From Wenzhouxiangella sp. (GTDB lineage Bacteria > Pseudomonadota > Gammaproteobacteria > Xanthomonadales > Wenzhouxiangellaceae): a stretch of DNA of 6,587 bases. The notes below the pieces were generated by a model. The model was not told the origin of the DNA, made no database searches, and was given only the letters and a program-made list of their open reading frames with translations. The translations under genes and the position numbers were made by a program. Shown here one piece after another: positions 1 to 6,521 of this stretch. Numbering within the stretch: position 1 is the stretch's first letter; every line of letters starts with the position of its first letter. The stretch lies in NCBI GenBank assembly GCA_007119095.1, contig SKQI01000171.1, forward strand, positions 1 through 6,587, given 5' to 3'.

Positions 1-95
1 TGCACTTCAACTCCTCGACGAGCCAACGACCGCATGACCGTGTAGGACGAACGGCACCAGCCGTACGTCACAAAAGCATCAGGAAGCTTTTTCAT
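1..95 (-). CDS. Probable ATP-grasp carboxylate ligase, N-terminal fragment (cut by window edge)
   Basis: An open frame starts at an ATG (95-93) and runs without a stop to the window edge, giving 31 complete codons. The peptide begins MKKLPDAFVTYGWCRSSYTV and continues with MRSLARRGVEV. A short beta strand ending in VTYG/VTDG, then R-S-S, a helix with RSLxRRG and a second strand (VEV) is the usual opening of the N-terminal (pre-ATP-grasp) domain of predicted carboxylate-amine ligases of the ATP-grasp superfamily, so I call it that with moderate confidence. The catalytic part is outside the window. It starts 7 nt after the stop of the preceding ATP-grasp gene, so it is almost certainly in the same operon. 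No good Shine-Dalgarno precedes the ATG; the nearest purine run (AGGG, 111-114) is about 15 nt upstream, so translation may depend on coupling. A TTG at 119 is a possible but less likely start. It could instead be another Rossmann-like enzyme. Confidence 0.6.
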   Translation of the reverse strand, partial: MKKLPDAFVTYGWCRSSYTVMRSLARRGVEV

Positions 96-102
96 GGTGG
101 GC

Positions 103-1110
103 TCAGACGGCCCTATCAAGCATGGATTTCAGGCCACTATTGACCGGCAACTGCCACACCAGTTTGCACCAGTCATGGTTGCCTTCGATCAGGCCAGGGC
201 CTTCTGACATTATCGCCACGTCCCAGCCAATGGAACGGTTTTGGGGATGCAGTCGGCTGGCTTTCTCGATCATTTCAAGGGTTTCCCGCCAGAACGGGAC
301 CTGGAAGCCTTCTATCGAAACTCCGGTTACCGGATGGACGGTTTCCGGTTTCCGGGTAATGTCGGAATAGACGCCGGGCCCGTTGATGAGGCCGGTTTGT
401 TCGTCAATGGGGGCGGCCAGGTTGCCGGCAGCGAGATTGTCGACCGCACAGTTGACTGAGATACGCAGGCGACAGCCAAGGACTCGGTAAGCGCCCTTTC
501 CGTCGATCAGGGTAAAAATGCGCACCGTGTTGACACCGGATGGCGACAAGGCCTGCAGATCCGGGTGCTGCTGGATGAAACTTTCCACCATGTCGTAGCC
601 GTTATCGGCCATCCAGCGTGTCAGATTCAGCACCTTCAGTTCGGATGTCGTCATGATCCGCACACTGGTGCCGCAATTGCCGGTGGCATCCTTGAACACC
701 AGCTTTTCGTGCCCGGCCAGGATGCGATCAACCAACGTAGGATCCTGGCGCAAATCTTGCAGACTCCAAAGGTCATGCCTGCAGAACTCCCGATACGCCC
801 GGTGAAACGCGCGCTTGTCGTTGAGAATCTCGCGCTGCTCCTGAGGGTTGGCTTTGCGCTGGAATTCGTACATCGTTCCGGTACCAGCCCAGGTCGACTT
901 CACCTCAGGCGACAAGGACACAAAGCCAAACTGGTACCACTCCAGCGGTGAGATGTTGTAGCGGAGTGAATCGCGCAGGAAAGCGACTGTCTGGCGGAGT
1001 CGACTCATCCCATGCTGCTTTTGCACATGCCCCATGAAGCGCTGCAACTGGGCCCAGTTCATGTGGCGGAGGTAGTAGCCCAGGTAAACCAGGCGGCGAA
1101 ACTGCCTCAT
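103..1110 (-). CDS. Sugar-transfer-associated ATP-grasp family protein (ATPgrasp_ST-like)
   Basis: This 335-residue protein resembles the sugar-transfer-associated ATP-grasp family, found in polysaccharide clusters and presumed to ligate a carboxylate to an amine or other nucleophile using ATP; no substrate can be named. Visible features are: a basic N-terminal helical region (1-60); Lys140 followed by a glycine-containing loop (KDATGNCGTS, 140-149) as the ATP-binding lid; the hinge segment ESFIQQHP (176-183); the family block PSGVNTVRIFTL (190-201); N225 with LAAGNLAAPID (226-236); HPVTGVSIEGFQVPFW (259-274); and the C-terminal metal-binding block GWDVAI...LIEGNHDW (295-314), where E309 and N311 are the likely Mg ligands. 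Nothing suggests inactivation. There is no signal peptide, so it should act in the cytosol. The ATG (1110-1108) overlaps the stop of the deacetylase-like gene as ATGA, and a purine-rich GGAAAAGG lies 4 nt before it. Family assignment is fairly secure; the reaction is not. Confidence 0.88.
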   Translation of the reverse strand: MRQFRRLVYLGYYLRHMNWAQLQRFMGHVQKQHGMSRLRQTVAFLRDSLRYNISPLEWYQFGFVSLSPEVKSTWAGTGTMYEFQRKANPQEQREILNDKRAFHRAYREFCRHDLWSLQDLRQDPTLVDRILAGHEKLVFKDATGNCGTSVRIMTTSELKVLNLTRWMADNGYDMVESFIQQHPDLQALSPSGVNTVRIFTLIDGKGAYRVLGCRLRISVNCAVDNLAAGNLAAPIDEQTGLINGPGVYSDITRKPETVHPVTGVSIEGFQVPFWRETLEMIEKASRLHPQNRSIGWDVAIMSEGPGLIEGNHDWCKLVWQLPVNSGLKSMLDRAV

Positions 1111-2249
1111 GCGGCCTTTTCCATCTCACGAACGACCTCGTCCACCCCGACGAACTCGACCTCGGGCCAGCGCTCCGTGATGTGCTCCAGCAAGCTTCTC
1201 AGGGCATTCAAGCCATGCTCACGATTGGTTTCATCCAGGTGGCCGCCGAAGTTCACCCGGTGTGAGCTGATAATGGCCGGCTTGCACCAGCGGAAAGCAG
1301 CGGCGACCTGCTGCATAGCGCGGTCGACCGGGTCGAAACCCATGGCTTTGCCTGGCTCGAACACCACGTTGCGCACCACGGTGAGATGTCTCTGGCCGGC
1401 TTGTCGGCCGCTGCGATTTACCTCTCGCCGGCGGCTGCCATCACCCATGGGGCGCGCGCAGCGCAATGGTTTGTCGATGGAAAGTGTGCCGGCCACTTCG
1501 ACGTCAGAATACAAGGAAGGGTGTAGCTGCTGCGCCGGCGGCGTAAAAGTTGTCGAGCGCATACCCCAGACCTTTTCGAACTGCTCGAACGCATCTGCCA
1601 GTATGTCTCGGTGGCGCGACAATGACGCCGAATCGTGCAAACCGAAGGCATGGGTGAATCCCACGCCCGGAAAAGCCGGATCACCGCCAATGGCCGCCAA
1701 ACTGTCATTTTCGAGACTGGCCCGAAGATCAGGCGCGTCTGCGCGGAGCTTGTGCTCGAACAGCTCCACATTCAGATGTTCGCGCCCATGGCACTGCGGC
1801 TGAATCAGACCCCGCGCGCGCCCTTCCTGCCACAGAGCCCAGGCCCCCGCGTAGGCTTCAGGCTGTTCGGCAGCCAAACGGGCAAAAGTCTCCGTGACGG
1901 CCTCCGGATAGTAGTGGTCGCCATCATCACGAATGCGGGCAAAGTCCGGATTGGCAGACAAGGCATAGGCGGTGAACTTCGCCGGTTTTCCCCGGCCGTC
2001 GCGGACCGAGTCCAACACGTCAAACAGGGCTTCAAGATCCTGCCGGGTCTCAAGTGCGTCATAGCGGTCCATCTGCGATGACAGGTTCAGCCCGGCATCA
2101 ATCATTCCCTGCCGAGCAGACGGAGAGGCGACACGGACGTTGGCGTAATCATCCACGGCAAAGGCGACCAGCTTGCGGGGAGTCCGCCAGCCGCGGAGAT
2201 TTTTTGCCTGGTCGGCCAGGTAGGCTTTCATGAAACGCCAGTAGCTCAC
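1107..2249 (-). CDS. NodB-like polysaccharide deacetylase homologue
   Basis: A 380-residue protein that resembles conserved hypothetical 'polysaccharide (de)acetylase' proteins of surface-glycan loci. It opens with a strand and paired aspartates (LVAFAVDDYANVR, 27-39), matching the first motif of NodB-type deacetylases. It continues with RYDALETRQDLEALFDVL (62-79), ANPDF (99-103), the histidine motif QCHGREHLNVE (152-162; H154 and H158 as candidate metal ligands), TPPAQQL (236-242), RNVVFEP (293-299) and AIISSHRVNF (325-334; H330 as the candidate late catalytic histidine). By analogy it would remove an N- or O-acyl group from a sugar, but the motif spacing is not that of classical CE4 enzymes and another hydrolytic role is possible. 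There is no signal peptide, which suggests cytosolic action on a precursor rather than on exported polymer. The chosen start is GTG (2249-2247), which overlaps the preceding stop as GTGA. An in-frame ATG at 2231 (residue 7) is the alternative. Confidence 0.8.
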   Translation of the reverse strand: MSYWRFMKAYLADQAKNLRGWRTPRKLVAFAVDDYANVRVASPSARQGMIDAGLNLSSQMDRYDALETRQDLEALFDVLDSVRDGRGKPAKFTAYALSANPDFARIRDDGDHYYPEAVTETFARLAAEQPEAYAGAWALWQEGRARGLIQPQCHGREHLNVELFEHKLRADAPDLRASLENDSLAAIGGDPAFPGVGFTHAFGLHDSASLSRHRDILADAFEQFEKVWGMRSTTFTPPAQQLHPSLYSDVEVAGTLSIDKPLRCARPMGDGSRRREVNRSGRQAGQRHLTVVRNVVFEPGKAMGFDPVDRAMQQVAAAFRWCKPAIISSHRVNFGGHLDETNREHGLNALRSLLEHITERWPEVEFVGVDEVVREMEKAA

Positions 2250-4144
2250 TCGGCAGTCTCGCTCACGGCAGCACCGATGTTCTCACGCTCAGAATGATCC
2301 TGTACCGGCAGGCAAACCAGTACCTTGCCATCTAGCACCCGAGCCGGAAAAGTTCGCACCGCGGTTTTCGCCGGCGGGCACTTGGGCGACCCATCCCGAA
2401 TATCGAACCGTGCGCCGTGCAGCGGGCAGACAATCTCGCAACCGGTCAACTCACCTTTAGACAGCCGCGCCCCGCGATGGCTGCAACGATCTTCCATGGC
2501 GTGCAGAGCGCCATCAACGCTGAACACGACCAAGCGAACCCCGTCAATGTCCCGCGCAAACGGCCGTCCGTCAGGAATTTCATCCAGGCCTGCAAACTCA
2601 GTCCACGCTGTCGCCTGAGTGGATGCATGCTTGCTGCCGTTCGTCGGGCTGCCGGTCGCCACCGCGGCAGGCGAAGGGGAGACATGCAGAGGAACTTCGG
2701 GGCGGCTAAGCTTCGCGCCAGGCTTTACGCCCGGCAAGGGATACAGTGCTGGAATATCAAACGGACGCTTGAGCAGTTTGTGTCGTATGACCAGACGCGC
2801 CGCCTCGACCGCTTCGCGCCAGCGCCGCAGGTAGACCGACAGGCTGCGAGGGCTGAGGTTGCGGCGCAGCGGCAGATGATCCAGTTCGTAGGCGTCAACC
2901 AGAGTAAAGAACAGCTTGACCGCGCCCAGCGCCTGCGGGTCAGGCAGAATGATCTTCAGCCGCTTCGATGGCGTCCAGGCAGAAAACATGCGAATGGTAG
3001 AACAGTCGTTGATCACTCGGGGCGGCACTTCGATGATGGCTACGCCCTCGATATCCGCATCTACCGATTGAATCGTTTGGGTTGCCGGCTCGACCAACCA
3101 GCGGTGAGTCTTTTCCGCATCCCGAACGCGGAACATCAACGAAGGCTTCCAGCGCCGGCGGATGATACCCGGCACGGTTGCCAGGAACTTCTCGAAGTAT
3201 GTCCGGAAGGCCTCGAAATCCGCCAGTTCGCGCGATTCCTCTTGATAAAAGTCGCCCAGCTTGGCGCTGTACTTGCGCGCCATTTCCTCGATTACCTGGG
3301 GTCGACGGCCAAAATCGAAGGCGAGCAGATCAAAGCCATCATCCTGACACCAGCTGCTGCCAGGACTCATCACCACACATTCAGTGCTGGCGCCCACTTC
3401 GCCGGCGAGCTTGCTGCAGTAGCGCTCAACCAGATCGGGTGATACCGCCGTGTCGTTGAAATGGGCCGTTTCCTGGTGCAGGAAGCAGTGGTTGCTGGCA
3501 AAGGGTACGGCATAACGCGCGCCAACCGAAATGGCGAAACGGGCGAACTCCTCGATGTAGTCGGCCTGGGTTCGCAGCGTTGGGAAATGCGTCTTGTAGT
3601 CTTCCACGCAGTAAGGAATGGGTGACGCGCTGGAATGACTGCGCAGGGCGAAGTCAGGCCGGCCGTGCCGCCGAATCAAATCCCTCAAAGGTTGGCCGAA
3701 CAATTTGCAGTCATTGGCATTCAGAATGGTGATACCGCCGCCCTTGATCACGGCGGCCGAATCGACCGCCAGACCGAACTGATACGAACACAGGCAAAAA
3801 TCCGGGCCCATCTGGTAGGTGCCGCCATGGGGAATCTCGACAAAGCGGGAGAAACCCAGCCCGCGCAGGTCGTCCATCATGCGCGTGGTGCAGACCTTGG
3901 GGAGGAGAAAGGTCGTATCGGGTGAAAAGAACTTCTGTAGCGACGGTCCGTGATAGTGGTCCCAGTGCAGATGCGTCAGGTAGACATAGTCGGCCCGGAC
4001 GAGCTCCAGCAATTCCGGAGAAGGCTCGGGAAAGTTCCACCAGCTACGCCAGTAACAAGAGCCGATCAGCCAAGGGTCGGTGACCAGGGTCTTTCCCTCG
4101 TGCTCGACCATGAGGCCGGCATGACTGAGAATGGTGAACTTCAC
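2246..4144 (-). CDS. CMAH-like metallo-beta-lactamase-fold protein fused to a C-terminal Rieske [2Fe-2S] domain
   Basis: A 632-residue two-domain protein, numbered from the GTG at 4144. Residues 1-270 form a metallo-beta-lactamase-fold domain with the metal motif HLHWDH (58-63), a likely bridging Asp in ILNANDCK (D145), and H219. The segments DPWLIGSCYWRSWW (23-36), THLHWDH and ILNxxDC closely recall the hydrolase-like part of vertebrate CMP-N-acetylneuraminate hydroxylase (CMAH; DPWFTGSAFLRGWW, SHLHSDH, ILNTVDC, from memory). Residues 271-480 are helical and less recognisable. Residues 482-512 are a Pro/Ser/Thr/Ala-rich linker. Residues 514-612 are a Rieske ferredoxin domain with CSH (554-556) and CPLH (573-576), all four cluster ligands present. 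In CMAH the Rieske domain is N-terminal, so the order here is swapped. A hydroxylase or oxygenase acting on an activated or lipid-linked sugar is plausible but unproven; no reductase partner is visible. The in-frame region upstream to 4189 overlaps the previous gene; the strong Shine-Dalgarno before 4144 decides the start. It overlaps the next gene by 4 nt. Confidence 0.85.
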   Translation of the reverse strand: MKFTILSHAGLMVEHEGKTLVTDPWLIGSCYWRSWWNFPEPSPELLELVRADYVYLTHLHWDHYHGPSLQKFFSPDTTFLLPKVCTTRMMDDLRGLGFSRFVEIPHGGTYQMGPDFCLCSYQFGLAVDSAAVIKGGGITILNANDCKLFGQPLRDLIRRHGRPDFALRSHSSASPIPYCVEDYKTHFPTLRTQADYIEEFARFAISVGARYAVPFASNHCFLHQETAHFNDTAVSPDLVERYCSKLAGEVGASTECVVMSPGSSWCQDDGFDLLAFDFGRRPQVIEEMARKYSAKLGDFYQEESRELADFEAFRTYFEKFLATVPGIIRRRWKPSLMFRVRDAEKTHRWLVEPATQTIQSVDADIEGVAIIEVPPRVINDCSTIRMFSAWTPSKRLKIILPDPQALGAVKLFFTLVDAYELDHLPLRRNLSPRSLSVYLRRWREAVEAARLVIRHKLLKRPFDIPALYPLPGVKPGAKLSRPEVPLHVSPSPAAVATGSPTNGSKHASTQATAWTEFAGLDEIPDGRPFARDIDGVRLVVFSVDGALHAMEDRCSHRGARLSKGELTGCEIVCPLHGARFDIRDGSPKCPPAKTAVRTFPARVLDGKVLVCLPVQDHSERENIGAAVSETAE

Positions 4145-4150
4145 GGTGCT

Positions 4151-4158
4151 TCCTCCTT
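4151..4158 (-). promoter_or_regulatory. Strong Shine-Dalgarno for the MBL-Rieske gene
   Basis: Read on the minus strand this is AAGGAGGA, followed by the 6-nt spacer AGCACC and then GTG (4144-4142). It lies wholly within the 17-nt gap after the stop of the second glycosyltransferase gene. It is the best ribosome binding site in the window and fixes the start of the MBL-Rieske protein at the GTG, 15 codons inside the longest open frame. The first residues encoded (VKFTILSHAGL) form the first strand expected for an MBL fold. Confidence 0.9.
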
Positions 4159-4161
4159 GAT

Positions 4162-5358
4162 TCAGTCTGGCGCGGTGATGCCGGCGCACGCTGCGGCAGG
4201 CGTTTCCTGAAAATAGCTATCAACGAAACGATCGGCGTTGTCCAGACGAAAATGGCCCGCCGCTGTCTCCGCCCTTTCCGCCATGGCCTGCTGGCGGGCC
4301 CGATCACTGGCCAGTTCGCGGATGAACTGGCTGATGCGCTCCAGATCATGCGCCTCAAAGCAACGGGCATGGCCAAACTCACGAGCGTAACGCGCCAACT
4401 CACTGTCGAGCGCGGCGATATACAGGGCCGGGATACCAAAGCTCATCAGGTTGAAAGCCTTGCTTGGCACACTGCCCCGGCTGACAGAGTCGTGCAGAAT
4501 CACGACGCCAAGATCGGCAGCGGACAGCGAATACGGGAACATGTCGTCGGGCTGGAATGGCAGGAAATGGACGTTTGACAAGCCCCGTTCGCGCACTATG
4601 CGCTCAACCAGGGGCTTGCGTGGTCCGCGACCGATGATCTGGAAAAGAATATCTGACTCGTCTTTCAGGCGCTCTGCCACGTCGATCAAAGCCTCGACAT
4701 TGTGAGTCAGCCCAATATTGCCGGAGTACTGGACAACAAATTTTCCGGCCAGATTATGCGCTTTCACGAATGGATTATCCGCATTCTCGACCCGCTCGTT
4801 CGCTTGAAAGATCGACCAGATGGGATGAACGCACAGCCGGTAGCGATCGACATACTTCGACAGGAGCTCGGCCATCGGCTCCGAGATGGTGAAAATGCGC
4901 CATGCGCGCCGAAAGGAACGCCGGTTGAGCCAGGCCCAGGCGCGAAACAAAGGATGGCGCTCCCGCATCCCCTTGATCTTGAACACATCAGGATACACAT
5001 CCCAAATCACCATACTGAAGCGATGCGGCAAGACCAGGTTCAACAAATAACCCATGGGCGGGACCGACACGAATAGCACTTCATGCCGTCGGTAGCGAGT
5101 CATCAACAGCCACCACATCGCGCTCAGCGCCAAAAGGTACGATAGTGCTTTCTTCGAAACTGGCCGCTGATGCCAGCGATTGATTCGACAGATTTCGATA
5201 TCCGAATCAAGCGGGGCACCCTGAACATGAACCCCGCCAGTCATTAGGGTGACCGAATCGAACCGCCGGTTGAAGGCATTGGCAAAACCGATCGTGAGAT
5301 AGTTTGCCGCCTGGTTCAAAATGACAAGGCGCCGCTTTGTTCCGTTCGGGCTGTTCAC
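4162..5358 (-). CDS. GT4-type glycosyltransferase, WbuB-like
   Basis: A family 1 (GT4, GT-B fold) glycosyltransferase of 398 residues from the GTG at 5358. It should transfer a sugar from a nucleotide donor to a growing lipid-linked repeat unit at the cytoplasmic face of the membrane. The N-terminal domain has the acceptor-side start RRLVILNQAANYLTIGFANA (9-28), hydrophobic stretches at about 70-87 and 99-117 that could dip into the membrane, and the characteristic VIWDVYPDVF (117-126). The C-terminal domain has VVQYSGNIGLTHNVEALI (208-225), IIGRGP (241-246), a mid-domain LPFQP (266-270) and the donor-site stretch RGSVPSKAFNLMSFGIPAL (294-312), which has no leading glutamate of a canonical E-x7-E motif, as in WbuB-like enzymes. 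The start GTG overlaps the upstream stop as GTGA, with GGGA 4 nt ahead. The ATG at 5412 would add 18 residues and a 58-nt overlap and is less likely. Donor and acceptor cannot be told from sequence. Confidence 0.88.
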   Translation of the reverse strand: MNSPNGTKRRLVILNQAANYLTIGFANAFNRRFDSVTLMTGGVHVQGAPLDSDIEICRINRWHQRPVSKKALSYLLALSAMWWLLMTRYRRHEVLFVSVPPMGYLLNLVLPHRFSMVIWDVYPDVFKIKGMRERHPLFRAWAWLNRRSFRRAWRIFTISEPMAELLSKYVDRYRLCVHPIWSIFQANERVENADNPFVKAHNLAGKFVVQYSGNIGLTHNVEALIDVAERLKDESDILFQIIGRGPRKPLVERIVRERGLSNVHFLPFQPDDMFPYSLSAADLGVVILHDSVSRGSVPSKAFNLMSFGIPALYIAALDSELARYAREFGHARCFEAHDLERISQFIRELASDRARQQAMAERAETAAGHFRLDNADRFVDSYFQETPAAACAGITAPD

Positions 5359-6509
5359 GCTGTCCCGTGCAGCCGTGAAATCGGACGCTGCTCGTCGATC
5401 AGTTGCTCGCATATGCCCAGAATCTTGCGCGCGCGCTCCGAGGGACTGTCAAAAGCCGCAAGGCGAGCCGTCCCTGCCAGACGTAGCGCATTGCGCAGGT
5501 CATCCTTCTCGATCAGCCTCACGATCTGCTGAGCTGCTGCACGTGCATCGCGCGGCCTGAAGTACAGGGCAGCATTCTCGCAAATACTGCGGGCAAAGCC
5601 CAGGTCAGTAGTCAGGATGGGCTTGCCCATTTTCATCGCCTCCGGGTATGACGCGGAAAAACACTCGGCCAGTGTCGGCAGAAACATTGCATCGCACTCC
5701 GCATAAAGTGCCGGACAGGCGGGCGGCGGAATGGGGCCAACCAGTCTGACTTGGGCCGGAATCTCGGTACCGATCCGAGCACGGTACTCATTTTCAGTCA
5801 GCGTCAGGACGAACTCGACGCGACCCTGGAAAGCAATTGGCAGCGCCTCCAGAATTTCCGGAATAATCTCCAGATTTTTATGCGGATAGTAGCTGCTGAC
5901 CGTCAAAAACCGTGTTACGGATGATTGCTGCGCTGGCAGTAGTGGCAGCGATTCAGGTGGGATCTCAAACCAGCCGTTGTGGTTGTTCGTAACCGTGTAG
6001 ACCCGCTCGGTACCCAACAGACGGCGGACTCGCTCGTTGACATCGTCAGTTTGCACAATCAGCGCATCGGCGTCGCGCTTGTACAGTCGGCAGTGAACAG
6101 CCTTCTGTGCGGCCAGCCGAATCCTGTCGGCCGCACCCATGTTCTTGACATAGGGAGACTCCGGGTAAATGAACAACGGCCGGTTGAAACCGATCAAATG
6201 CGGAGCGCGGCTGCGCCAATAGGCAGGGCCTGCGGTCGTCACAACACAATCCGGCTTGATCGATGACTCAAACCCAGACATCTCTCGCTGGATCCGCGGC
6301 AGTTTACGCAAATTGACGATGCCGAAAGACTTCCGATAAAAGTGGAAGTTACTCGGAAAACCTACCGGGTCCAGCACCCCGCCGGCCCCCGGACCAAGAA
6401 CCACATGATACTCGTGCTGATCATGGTGGCGGCATTCATGGATGAAGGACAAGGCAACCTGAACGGCCCCACCAAATCGCAGTTTTGAAGTATTGATTAA
6501 GAGCCGCAT
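5355..6509 (-). CDS. GT4-type glycosyltransferase (glycosyltransferase family 1)
   Basis: A complete 384-residue GT-B glycosyltransferase, cytosolic, presumed to add one sugar to a polysaccharide repeat unit. The N-terminus (MRLLINTSKLRFGGAVQVAL) is the first strand plus glycine loop of the acceptor domain, which supports the ATG at 6509. The C-terminal donor domain begins at FLTVSSYYPHKNLEIIPEIL (201-220), a standard GT4 signature. It continues with RLVGPI (255-260) and ALYAECDAMFLPTLAECFSA (267-286), and carries the E-x7-E motif at E282 and E290 (ECFSASYPE), followed by MGKPILTTDLGFARSICENAA (294-314) for nucleotide-sugar binding. Length and motifs are intact. The start lies 12 nt after the stop of the upstream gene, with no recognisable Shine-Dalgarno, so termination-reinitiation from upstream is likely. 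The stop is overlapped by the next start. The exact donor is unknown. Confidence 0.92.
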   Translation of the reverse strand: MRLLINTSKLRFGGAVQVALSFIHECRHHDQHEYHVVLGPGAGGVLDPVGFPSNFHFYRKSFGIVNLRKLPRIQREMSGFESSIKPDCVVTTAGPAYWRSRAPHLIGFNRPLFIYPESPYVKNMGAADRIRLAAQKAVHCRLYKRDADALIVQTDDVNERVRRLLGTERVYTVTNNHNGWFEIPPESLPLLPAQQSSVTRFLTVSSYYPHKNLEIIPEILEALPIAFQGRVEFVLTLTENEYRARIGTEIPAQVRLVGPIPPPACPALYAECDAMFLPTLAECFSASYPEAMKMGKPILTTDLGFARSICENAALYFRPRDARAAAQQIVRLIEKDDLRNALRLAGTARLAAFDSPSERARKILGICEQLIDEQRPISRLHGTA

Positions 6510-6521
6510 AGCAGACGAAGA

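Noticed and set aside
1012..1803. Plus-strand open frame of 263 codons opposite the deacetylase-like and ATP-grasp genes
   Set aside because: It spans the junction of two well-supported minus-strand genes, has a Ser/Arg/Pro-heavy low-information composition and no family resemblance.
2417..3442. Plus-strand open frame of 341 codons opposite the MBL-Rieske gene
   Set aside because: It is antisense to a gene with clear catalytic motifs, is rich in Arg, Gln and Ala with no recognisable domain, and has the look of a mirror frame caused by GC-biased codon use.
2246..4144. Reading the MBL domain as a beta-lactamase (antibiotic resistance)
   Set aside because: There is no signal peptide, the surrounding motifs match CMAH-like/UlaG-like hydrolases rather than class B beta-lactamases, and the gene is embedded in a polysaccharide operon.
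2246..4144. Calling the locus a sialic acid (Neu5Gc) pathway because of the CMAH resemblance
   Set aside because: No sialic acid synthase, CMP-sialate synthetase or sialyltransferase is visible, and both glycosyltransferases are GT4-type; the substrate cannot be assumed.
6510..6521. Possible promoter ahead of the first glycosyltransferase
   Set aside because: Only 12 nt separate the genes, with no -10/-35 pattern; read-through from upstream is simpler.
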